The position numbers and the translations under genes are program-made. A stretch of DNA of 64,000 bases from assembly GCA_037974965.1 (NCBI GenBank), contig JBBPFI010000010.1:806001-870000 (forward strand). The letters are read 5' to 3'. Shown here piece by piece: positions 36,652 through 46,661 of this stretch. Origin of the DNA: Dacryopinax spathularia (taxonomy: Eukaryota > Basidiomycota > Dacrymycetes > Dacrymycetales > Dacrymycetaceae). The notes below the pieces were generated by a model that saw nothing but the letters and a program-made list of their open reading frames with translations, made no database searches and was not told the origin of the DNA. Numbering within the stretch: position 1 is the stretch's first letter; every line of letters begins with the position of its first letter.

Positions 36652-38842
36652 ATGAGTTATCTTTCAAGGCCAACAACCCCGTCAGCCCCTATCCCCCACG
36701 ATCACCCCCTGATGGCACATTCTTATATGGCCTCGCAGGGCGGACTTGGAGCACCCACTACATGGTCCCACTCTGTCCCCATGGATGTGTATGCGTCTAT
36801 CCGTCCACCCGCGGTCGGCGGAGGGGGATGGACCCGACCAAGTTCCAACTTGTCGTCGCTTTCCCCGGCGGCGAGCACCTCAATATACCCTTACGCCCTC
36901 CAACTGGTCGAAGAAGAAGTTTTCCGAACACCCATTATGGCCGTGCATGTTCATGACCACTGGATGATCGTTATCTCCACGCTTGGGGAGGTCACGATGA
37001 TTGACCGCAACGACGCTGTCTCTCCTGACCACCGCATCACCGATACCTGGCGCATCCCCAAGATGCACGCGCGTTCCCGGTTTTTGGCCCTGTACGGTCG
37101 TCCGCAATTTCGCGCAACGAGGGAGGGAGGAATGGCAATCTGCGCGTCGTTCGACCTGCACGAGACCGAGAGCTTCGAGACCCTTACCGGGGCGAGGCTG
37201 CTCTCCACCGCTCGAGAAACTGTGACCTATCGTGTCGTGTTCGCCACGAACCGCATGCACGTTGTCACACGCATCGAAGGGTCCTCGCGACCAGTGGCCA
37301 TGAGCGATGAGTGGATATGCTTTGCGGACAAAGGGAACCTACCTTGGACGCATGTACGCAATATTGACAAGGGTTTGGAGGCGTCTCTCGCCTCAGATGC
37401 ATGGGTCAGTCATATCCACCTCACTCCGGTTCCACGCTCACCGTATCTAAGCATGGCGATATGTTTGGCACGTACATTTATCCTCAGCAGTCCTTTGTCA
37501 TCATGACCACGGAGTGCGAGGCTATACGTATCTACGACAAGGCCAAAATCGAATCGGCCTGCTGCCCCTTCGATCCACAACCACCCGTGGAGGTCCAGGC
37601 GGAAGCGCCGGGAGGTCCAATACGCGCGGTCACTCGCACAAAACGTGTGGGCTCAGGTCTTCAGCAAGAAGTTCCCGGAATTCCGCATGAGGGCGCTGTT
37701 CTATACCATCCGCTTTTCGGAGGCGTTCTTTATGCCAAGCGCAAGGACGACATCAAATTCTGGTGCCAGCTATCGACCATAAAGGCTGACCCAGTCGAAT
37801 GGGCCACTCTGCCAATCTCGCCTGATGAATACGTGAATGCTCTTTGCCTCGGTCCTGAGGCTAAGAGTGTCATTCTGCTCGTACGCAAGCGTGCGCGTGG
37901 CGCCCTGATGATAATCAGGCAAGCTTTTCTCCCTCCAGTGCCATCGTATAATTATCGGATGAACACCGGAGTGTGCAGTCCAGTGCATGATATCGCCACT
38001 ACAGACGAGGTCGATTGTTTGCGCTTCTGTGACACCCTCTGCGCTCTGCCGCAAATCGGGGACGCCGAATTAAGTTTCCTCGTTGGACAGTCACACACAA
38101 GAATGTGGTACCAAGTGCTATGCCACGTCAACTCCGCCTCCTTGCAAGATGAAGTTACGATCCTGCCTCTGCCGGCTCAGATCCAGGCGTTGGATCTGGA
38201 TTTCGCACCAGAGGTTGACAAGGACGTGGTCTTGGTACGTGGCCGGAGTTGTATGTGGCGTAATGCGGTCTGACCATTTGACTTCTATAGACGGAGGTGC
38301 GAGCCAGACCGCCTTTCGGAGGGATCATCCAAGAAGCGCTGATCAAGAAGCGTCTGAATATGGACGGTGTCCCCAGTGACGATCGGGACCCTTCAGAGGT
38401 TCAGTCGGAGCGCATCGATTGCTGGGGATTGCAGGGCGCCGGCATGGAGCTCAACACGCGCTTTGGTGTCACGAGGCCAGTACAGCTGGTCGCGTGCCAT
38501 CCTGATGCCTACACGCCGTATTGGCTGTTCGCCATGCCCAGTTACTTCGGAGCACGCTACTTCGCCATATCGGAGAACCGAGAAATGCCTTATGAATCCG
38601 CCGAACGTTTCCGGTTCCGTTGGTGTGATTTCTCCGCTTCTAATGCTCTGCAACTGCTGTTGGCACCCGGCGAAGACGACGATCACTTCAAGCCACCCCA
38701 TCCCGATGCCGTAGGTCGTTCCCACGCAATGGCTCTGGAGGTCGAAGCGTTGCAAAGCGATGGCGATGGGCCATCATCCCACGCGAGGTCCGCAATACGC
38801 CTGGGGCTATGGGGGACTGCGAGAGGCCGAGCAACGCCGTGA
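36652..38842 (+). CDS. orphan protein, possible beta-propeller-like
   Basis: Three exons (36652-37404, 37452-38234, 38291-38842) are exactly in phase and give 695 residues, so this is a real gene. The first 80 residues are Pro/Ser/Gly-rich. The rest alternates short hydrophobic strands with polar turns (HVHDHWMIVISTLGEVTMIDR, AVLYHPLFGGVLYAKRKDD, NALCLGPEAKSVILLVRKR), the texture of a beta-propeller, but I see no WD, Kelch or other signature. The last exon has a conserved-looking YTPYWLFAMPSYFGARYF segment. No membrane segment or signal peptide. Function unknown; it is divergent from the zinc-cluster orphan. Confidence 0.68.
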
Positions 38843-39056
38843 GGCGGAAGCAGGACGCACCGATCAACTACACCGCCATTTCATTTGGTTGATACCCGTG
38901 CCTAGCCTAGCCAATGCGGGCTAAACGGCCTTTTGGATGTATATGCGTACCGCACCCTACCTGACTTAAATGTTATATTGTTCATCCATGCGATTCAGGG
39001 TATTCCGATTGTTCACATCTCTTGTACCGGCTACTACGTGGATAAAATACAAGACC

Positions 39057-40544
39057 CTAGGGAAAGATATTTCCGCTGCCTTGAGTGGACAGCGTGGAGG
39101 TTGACGGTGTGGTTTCCCAGATTTGTGCGGCGCCCTGTGTGGTTGTGGACGGGCCAGCGTGGCTAATTTGCGGACGGCCTTGCGTAGTAACGGGTGGTGC
39201 TGCGGTTGTGGAGGCTGACTGCACACCGCCTCCAGCCGCCCTCAAGTCTTCAGGGGATATAGGGTCGAGGATCACCCACCGGCCTTTTCGATCGTCGTAC
39301 TCGATGGTCAAGACAACCCCGTTAGGGACATGCTCCCACGCCACAGTGATTGTCAGACGGCAACGAAAGCACGGCGGGAAACGGCACTTGAGGGCGGGCT
39401 CGCCCTTCATGATGTCGAGGAAGCGAGACCACAGGGCGCTGACGGTCTGGTTGGCAATATTGGCGCGGATCTGGGAAAGACAGGACGATAGGCCTCTCGT
39501 GCATCCCATGGTGACCAGTGTCAGTATCGTGCCGCTTCTTGCGCGCGCAGCGGCCACTTTATGACACAAGGCCATGAACCTGACATTCATGAGCGAGATA
39601 CACAGTGAGCATTCCTTCAACACATACCATTGGTTGAATGGTCGCTCAGCACAGTTCCCGAGCTCGGCCGGGGAGCTCGCGTTTGCACAAACCACACTAC
39701 CGATCCGGCCGGTGAGTCTGGCCGTCTTCTCCAGGTTTCGGAGACGAGTAGCGTCGGCATCCGACAGGAGAGCATATAGGTCATCCTGATAGGCCCTCTG
39801 GGCCGCCTTCTTGAACACGCCGTTGTCTCCCAACCAGGAACCAGGGGTTGAGGCGCCGGCGAGCCGTTCGATAACCATCGAGGATATCTCCTCTGCACCA
39901 GAGTGACGTACGCTGACCGCGGACAGAGCCGCCGGTAGACTGTCGCAGCCATAAAGGATTTGACACCAGTGGTAGGATGTGATCAGCGAAGCGCGGGTGA
40001 TCTCGACGTCGCCACTGCCCAGAGCGTGTCGAACCAGTTGAACTGCCGCAGCTGGTTTAGTGGAAACAGTTGGCCTTGTTAGAACGGGCTCACTGATTGC
40101 GTTTACCCCGTCGCACACTAAAATGGTATTGTCTTCCACCGGGATCTTCACCCTAATCAGCCGCTTTGCCGGTTGATCCGGTATCGGTACAAGCAGCACG
40201 TCGGAGTGTGCGCCCGTCACATCTAGGCGGTACCAGTCAGCAAAGGTACCCCTCCTAGAATGCAGGTGTTAGTATAATTGTGTTTCAGAGAGAGTGACTG
40301 GCCTACGCGATATTCTCTTGGATGGATGGAAGTAGGAAGTTGGTATAAAGCTGCTGGTATGGTGACGTCTGAAAGTTGACGCGGGTGAATACTTGGGCCG
40401 CGGTGACAAGGATATCCTGTGGAGCCAGGTCAGAAGGGGAGATGAATGACAAGATAGTGTGCGCACATCCACATTCCGCACACTCATCAGGGTATAGAAT
40501 ATGCTCTGAGGGGTGATAGGGGTGATGGGGGTGATGGATGACAT
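39057..40544 (-). CDS. orphan protein with Thr/Gln-rich tail
   Basis: Three exons are predicted. Exon 1 starts at ATG 40544 (MSSITPITPITPQS), exon 2 encodes DILVTAAQVFTRVNFQ, and a third runs from about 40265 to the stop at 39057, with phases matching (IARGTFADWYRLDVTG across the second intron). About 450 residues. The central part is helical with many Ala and Arg; a CRFPPCFRCRL stretch near residue 385 holds three cysteines. The last 60 residues are Ser/Thr/Gln-rich. No domain recognised. The N-terminal ITPITPITP repeat comes from a short GGTGAT repeat in the DNA at 40511-40540. Confidence 0.58.
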
Positions 40545-40676
40545 GCTAGCGTTGGCGGTATCGTTGGATGGGCGGCGGAGGTGAGCTTTCGGCGAGTTTA
40601 CTGTCGCTGCTGATGAGCCCGGTCTGGGACGTCGGAATGGCAAGCGGCGGGACCCTAAGGAAGCACTGCCACCCCG

Positions 40677-40928
40677 ATGGGGAAGCCAGTGGGGAGTGCT
40701 CACTACGCTGGATATACCGAAGCGGAGATCGTTCCTGTCGCCCATAAGATGATATTGTACGTGCTTCGCGACTGCGACGAAGGCCTGCAGCACGAGCACT
40801 TCGCCAAGAAGTATTCCCGCAAGATGTACAATAAGACTCGGCAGTTCATCCAAGAGTGGGCAAGAGGCCTCCGCAAGATGGACCTGACTGAGTTTCGCGC
40901 GTGGGTCCTCATCACGAATGAGTGCTGA
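40677..40928 (+). CDS. small ORF, 83 residues, unknown
   Basis: A compact frame beginning MGKPVGSAHYAGYTEAEIV and rich in charged and aromatic residues (HEHFAKKYSRKMYNKTRQF, EWARGLRKMDLTEFRAW) looks like a genuine helical protein. It may be the last exon of a slightly longer gene, since open coding-like sequence in another frame precedes it (about 40620-40740). It is divergent from the orphan at 39057-40544. No family recognised. Confidence 0.4.
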   Translation: MGKPVGSAHYAGYTEAEIVPVAHKMILYVLRDCDEGLQHEHFAKKYSRKMYNKTRQFIQEWARGLRKMDLTEFRAWVLITNEC

Positions 40929-41093
40929 GACCGCGAGGGTGCGCACTGTGATTTTTGTGTTTCTATTCATGAATGTGATGTGTGCTCGTTATGTGTCTCT
41001 CTGACACTGGTTTTGTCAGGGTCGGGAGTAGGGACTGTGCAGCGCAGCTGTAGAGTAACTCGATTGGTATTATCGACGCATGGGAACTAGATG

Positions 41094-43127
41094 TTATACA
41101 ATTCTCTCCCGGGATGCCTTCTCCAGCAGCCTACCATACCAGGGAGCCACCCGTGGATGCACTTTAATCTGAGAGGGGAATGGTTGATCTCAGGCCAGTA
41201 GTTTGGGAGGCGAATCTACGTACCTTGCGAGCATCGAAATTGATAAATTGCAGGTGTTGCCAGTTCTGGACACGAGAGAGCGCGACGTAGATTTGAGCTG
41301 CCTCGCGATGTCAGGGAGATGAAATGCCGACTAGGGTGGGACCTACCAGGTCCCCACACTCGTTTGCCGTCAACCTTCACTCGGTCCAGCGTTAAACCTT
41401 GGCACTTGTGGATGCTGAGGGCATAGGCGAGAACCAAGGGAATCTAATATGATCAACACTGGCGTACTCTAGAGGGACGATTTTCATACCTGCGTCCTCG
41501 TTGCAATCTCCACATCGTCCAAGGATATCTTGAACAGCTGAGGTCCTATCATGATAGTATGGTCTGGACGGTCACCAACACTGTAGAAGGTGACAATAGG
41601 AAACTGCATGCCGATCGGGGTCTCGTCCTGTCCGCGGCTGCGGCCATGGAAAACGTCATCTCCATGGCCGGCTTGTGCCCATTCTTCATACGTGGCGAAG
41701 TTCACCACCACGCCCCGAGACCCATTGCACAGTCCTGCGTCTTGTGCTTCGTTCCTCACCAGCATCACCTCCGCACCCACACATAACGTTAGTTCCTCCG
41801 GAGCTAACAAACTGCTCAGCATCGTCGCTCCTTCTCCCAGCGCGGCTAAGGAGATATAGTCGTCGGCCGAATAGACGTGTCGCAGCCCTGGCAGCTTCTG
41901 CAAATGTCGCATGTTCGCTTGGTTAACTTCAGCTCTGCGAGGGAAGCTAGGGAGGCTCAACAGCAAGTCACGCACTATTCTTGGGTTGACTTACATTTCC
42001 GTGGGCTGGATATTGTCACGGTACTTGACCGGCTCAGACAGTTTCTTCAATCGGCGGATCGCCCAGTCTGCCGGCGCTCCCCTACGTACTTCTTCCAGGA
42101 CTTGCACGAATTCTGGAAACCACAGTGGTCATCAGATATGATGCGAGAAGGTATACACACTCACCATGATCAGCCTGACGATAGACTGCGGTGAGGACGA
42201 AACTCTGGCTGATTGAGCTCGACCATTCTGCACCTTCGAAAGCTAATCGTGCTAGCCGTCCATCCTTTCGCACAGGAGGTAATTGGAAGAAATCGCCACA
42301 CAGTACAAGCTGACATCATGTAGTCAGCATGGTATTTGGTTCACGGCATGATCGCTACGTACCTGCACGCCTCCAAACGGGCGATGGTTCTTTCGTACAG
42401 CGCGAAATATGTTGTAGAGTCGGGTGAATAGGAATGCGTCGATAAGTGAAACTGCGGATGCGAATATGAGCGCATGTGGTGGCGCTGGTTAGGAACCCAG
42501 CATGAGTACTTTCGTCGATCACCAGCACATCAACCGTCTGTATGCACTTCAAGGCCGCCTGGTTGTTCCGAATCGCCCCGAGCACTTGCTCAAACGTGCC
42601 TTGACCGATACCAATGCCTGCAAAATGGTGGATCGTTCTGCCCCCAATGGCGACGGCAGCCACTCGGTAGTCGCTGTGAGCGCAACAATAGCATTTGGAC
42701 GACGTGCACGAAGGTCCTCGGCGATGCATTTGAGCAGTACGGTCTTGCCCGTCCCTGTCCGAGGCAAGCACACAGCAATATAGGTTGAATCACTGAGCTC
42801 ACCTGCTGCGCCAGTGACGAAAACGCTCTCCCCTCGGCGGACGTGCTCCAATATTCGCTGTTGCTGCGGCCCTAACTCGATGTGGTTCTCATCATGGGAA
42901 GGAGGATCCGGGAGCTGAGGCCTCGTTCGGCCCTGCGTGGACGAGAGAGAGTCCTGCTCAGAGATTGGCAGCCGAGGCGAGCTGGGGCCGGGAATTGCGC
43001 GCGGTGTCCCACGAAGGGGTGTTGTGAGGTGAGCGTTTGCCTCAGCAATGACCCGTCGAACAAGGTGGGCTCGGCGCTCACGATCTGTGAGAAAAGCAGC
43101 CGATCTGCTTGTGTGAAGAGCTGGCAT
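41094..43127 (-). CDS. PIF1: PIF1-family 5'-3' DNA helicase
   Basis: Multiple exons join into a full helicase of roughly 540 residues. After a basic N-terminus come the Q-like LGPQQQRILEHV and Walker A FVTGAAGTGKTVLLKCI (split by an intron after GAAG), then VALTATTGVAA...GGRTIHHFAGIG, VLVIDEISLIDAFLF (motif II), [20 protein letters not shown] (the PIF1 signature), LTAVYRQ, and the end LAYALSIHKCQGLTLDRV followed by QIYVALSRVQNWQHL (motifs V-VI). The last exon ends RERIV. PIF1 helicases unwind G-quadruplexes, R-loops and stalled forks in nucleus and mitochondria. There is no Rep nuclease, so it is not a Helitron protein. The start ATG at 43127 faces RAD9 across 175 bases. Confidence 0.9.
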
Positions 43128-43302
43128 CAAGGACACGGGCTAGAGGTAGAAGAGTAAATCAAGTGCGAAGAGAGAGCTGACAACGGTCGACGCGACTACG
43201 CCGTGCGTCCCGCGGAGCGGGTGCCCCTGTCCCTCGCACCACGAACGACCATTATCCGGGGTTTTCTTGAGGCCACCTCGTCGACGCTTTGTGTGCTCAT
43301 CG
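43128..43302. promoter_or_regulatory. shared bidirectional promoter, PIF1 and RAD9
   Basis: Only 175 bases lie between the predicted start codons of PIF1 (-, 43127) and RAD9 (+, 43303). Both act in genome stability, so co-expression is plausible. No MCB/ACGCGT box is evident, though GTCGACGCG-type GC-rich sequence is present. Confidence 0.5.
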
Positions 43303-45338
43303 ATGTCCCCTCAATCTCTGCCACGGTCGAGGCTAGTAGCCTCGGCCCATCTGGGGGCAGATAACGCCAAAGGTAGGCGCTCTTCTCTAGAAGACCCATG
43401 CCAATAGACTAATCGTGCTTCGCAGCTTTACTGAACATCCTCAAGTGTCTCTCACGATTTGGGGAGCATGCCCTTCTGGCGGTCGGTCCGGATAAGGTAT
43501 GGTAGACCCAGTTCGTTCCTGCGGGAGGCAGCCATTAACATTCCGCCAGATGTGCCTAGTGGCAAGGAATACAGCGGGCAGCGGGGAAGCTCGAGCGGTG
43601 CTGAACAGAGCTTTCTTCACCGCATATATGCACTACACCAACGCTCAACCGGCCGAAGCATCCGTTAGCCGTTGGATCGTCAATGCTGATGTGGTTGGCT
43701 CTATCAAGCTGGGATTGCTTGCGAACCGCATGAAGCCAAGCGGCCCTTATGGTGGTTTTCAGCATATCAGCCTGAAGATCTTTAACGTTATCGATGGGGA
43801 ACTGGGGGACGAAGATGAAGACACGCGAGACAGCTGCGTCATAGAGGTGGAGCAGACGAAAAGCTCGGGTTCGTGCCAGGCCGCTGCGCATATAGCGAGA
43901 TCTGAAGCAGATTAGGCTTGCACATGGTCCACACCATTTCGATCGACGATCCCCTCAGTTTTGAGGTTGCGTCCATCCCCGATCCTGAGGCGACACCGAA
44001 GAAGTGTGAGTTCAACCGAGGTAGTCAGCTCACCTTCTTGCGGTACGCGCACACGGCACAACGTGACGACGTGGGGACGGTGACACTGTGTTGCGCCCAG
44101 AACAAGCTGGTTATCGGGTTGGACCTTGCGCCCAAGAGAGGCGAGTTCTCTCTTGCTATTCTACCGAACCCGTCTGAAATAGACCGATGCAGCCGCCGAT
44201 CGTGGTGTGATCACTCAGCTGGACGTGGATTTGGACGATATCAGAGCTAATGACCGAATGAAAGTGGATGATCAACACACAATTTTCACAGGTTTAAGGG
44301 AATTTCGCGTGAGGCTACACATAGATCGGCAGGCTACCATTGACTGATGTGTTATAGGGTGTCTTTCTACTTGCTAGTCTGGAGGATCGAACCTTGCGGT
44401 GTCGTTTTGGTCGGGGACGCCAGGCGCTCATCCTCACGATATCAGCGAGCGACGGTCCAGCAACGACGCGGGAGCCGTGGTATTTCATCGCCGCTCTTGG
44501 GACTGCTGCCACCGAACCGTTGCAACCCGTACCAGAGGATTTCGCAGACTTCCTTGACGACCAGCCTCTCTCCTCTTTTCCGAACCCGCACAAACGGCTT
44601 GCTGAGTCGTCTGCCGGCCATGAGAGGAGACCCACACGCCGTGTGGACGAGGACAAGGAGAACAACAGCGACGTGAACGAACAATCTAACGCGGGCATCG
44701 CCGCCCCTCTGAGCTCCCATGTCCAGCTGGAGGATATCAACCATAATGGTTGCATTGCTGAGGAGCAGGTTGACCCTCGAATGCCGCCAAATACTCTCCT
44801 CAGCGATGTTGGCTACCTCAACTGGAATCCGCCTACGCCGCTGTGGACCGCCAAGGCCCCTTTGTTTCCGGACACGTCGTCTCCGAGGGCCGAAGAAGGT
44901 TTGCCGCAGAAGAGCGTCGGTCTGCGGGAGGGCTCTCCGGACATGACCGTGGTAGAGCCGCTTCCGTTCTTGTGCTGGCCAGATGACGAGGAGGAAGAGG
45001 AGCAGGTATTGAGATCGCATGAGCACAACATGGCCGTGGACGGGGGATACATGGATGTCGATGAGGAGGCAACCGCGAGCTTACATTCATTAGTACGTGT
45101 ACTTGCTGTTTCACGCGGAGACGTTTATCTAACGTATGGTGCAGCGCCTTCCATCCGTGGCTAGGACCCATAACAGTGGCTACGGACGGGCGGGCTCTCA
45201 AGGCGGCACGGAAGAGTTTGGTCGCACGCCGCCATCGCCGTCCTCAAAACCCGTGAGTGTACGTAATGGTTTGCACTGGCCCGGAATAACCCTTGGTGTG
45301 CTCAGTTCTTTGCGTTATTTGATGACGATGGCTTGTAG
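43303..45338 (+). CDS. RAD9: RAD9 checkpoint clamp subunit
   Basis: Exon 1 (MSPQSLPRSRLV..., 43303 on) splices in phase at a GTAGGC donor into ALLNILKCLSRFGEHALLAVGPDK, the Rad9 first-strand block (family: L.cLsrfGdel). Next come AVLNRAFFTAYMHYT (family F...FF..Y), an acidic segment, RLGLHMVHTISI, a TVTLCCAQNKLVI strand, ITQLDVDLDDI and LREFRGVFLLASLEDRTLRCRFGRGRQALILTI followed by PWYFIAALG, which fits the second PCNA-like half. A disordered acidic tail ends GRTPPSPSSKP and then FFALFDDDGL with TAG at 45336-45338. Rad9 forms the 9-1-1 ring with Hus1 and Rad1; the tail normally recruits TopBP1/Dpb11. The assignment rests on remembered patterns, not an alignment; middle exon edges are approximate. 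Confidence 0.75.
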
Positions 45339-46661
45339 TAGGTATACACCCGGAGCGCAAGGTTTGAAGTATGGGTGAACCAGAGTATGTGGTCACTCTT
45401 CATGTACTTACTGTATCTCGGAGGGGATGGTCCCTATACACATGTCTGATTCGCTGTGGGTACAACCAGCCGTTCGTCGATTATGTACTCTATTCCCTTT
45501 TCTCGAAATCGTCTACTTCATTTGCGTGAATATGGCACGCAGTTTCCTGCTTCACGTCGGGGGGAATACGGTCATTTGATGTTTTATGAAGGACTCTATC
45601 GCAACCCAGAGGAAATGGCTGAGCGGTGAAGGCTCCCTGCCACGAACATCCGCGTGAGACGTACGACAGATGGTCCGATAACTTGCCTGCCCACCCAATC
45701 ATTAGTCTCACTCGTCTGGAAAGGGATCGCATACGAGTGGAAAAGCCAGCGCCGACCTTAGCAAGCCACCCCTGAAGGGCATTGATGATCACTGAGCACG
45801 TAGCACGATATCCCTATCATGTGGTATCCGAGCACGGAAATGGATTGGTGTCGGACACGCTTGCTGGGGGACAGCGCAATGAGCTCATAGAGCACGAGCG
45901 GGACGCGTGCGGCGCCGAGGTGAGGTGTGGGACGGGATAGCTGGGGGATAATGGGATAGCCTGGGGGGAGACGGTCATCGGAGAGGTTACGGTCACGCTT
46001 GCTGGGGAAATGAGGATGAGCTTGTGGTACCGGAGTGGGACGGGGCAACCAGATCGAATGGGACGGGCTTGTAGCAAGGAGCAGGACGGGGTTGCGCTGC
46101 CGGGTTGGGGTTGCCCTGCCGGGTGGGACGGGCTGGCGACGGCAGAGGAGGACGGCTGTCGAGGAGTGGGACGGGCCAGCCAAGTCGAGTGGGACGGGCT
46201 TGCAGTGAGGAGCAGGATGGGGTTGCGCTATCGGGGTGGGACGGGCTTGCGAAGGCAGAGCAGGACGGCTGTCGAGGAGTGGGACGGGGCGACCAGGCCG
46301 AGTGGGACGGGGTGTCGAGGTCGAGTGGGACAGGGTGTCGAGGTCGAGTGGGACGGGCTTGCAGTGAGGAGCAGGATGGGGTTGTGCTATCGGGGATAGC
46401 AGCGACTAACAGAGAGTGGGGGAACGTGTTTCGGAGAGAGCAGGACGGCCAGCATGGTAGACCGAGTGGGTCGAACGCGTTAGCCAGTAGAAGGAACGGA
46501 GGCCTCAGCAGATAAGACACAATTACCAGAGAGAGTCAGGGTGATGGACACCGGAGGCCTCAGGACAACAAAGCGGTCCGGGACGGGCTGATGGCAGGAG
46601 TGCGTAGAGAACTATGCTTTCATTATTTCCATCCAAATACAAAGGAACCAATACAGGATGA
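45339..46661. other. intergenic with minisatellite array B
   Basis: 1.3 kb between the 3' ends of RAD9 (+) and the next orphan (-). No gene; more than half is array B. Confidence 0.6.
45896..46590 (-). repeat. minisatellite array B, GGGACGGG-type on + strand
   Basis: At least nine GTGGGACGGG cores occur (for example near 46034, 46060, 46121, 46168, 46191, 46236, 46279, 46303, 46350), spaced about 22-45 bases, with recurring spacers CTTGCAGTGAGGAGCAGG and CGACTGTCGAGGAG-like. A longer unit repeats with a period of about 159 bases (46186 and 46345), so parts duplicated as higher-order blocks. It is the inverse of array A and shares an exact 17-mer with it. The G-rich strand could form G-quadruplex-like structures, but loops are long. 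The arrays face each other across 13.4 kb. Confidence 0.82.

Noticed and set aside
41094-43127. Helitron (rolling-circle transposon) because of the PIF1-like helicase
   Set aside because: No Rep/HUH nuclease domain, no CTRR-hairpin end seen, and the protein has normal cellular PIF1 length and intron content next to RAD9.
45896-46590. Telomere-like repeat
   Set aside because: The unit is long and irregular, unlike TTAGGG-type repeats, and it lies between conserved genes.
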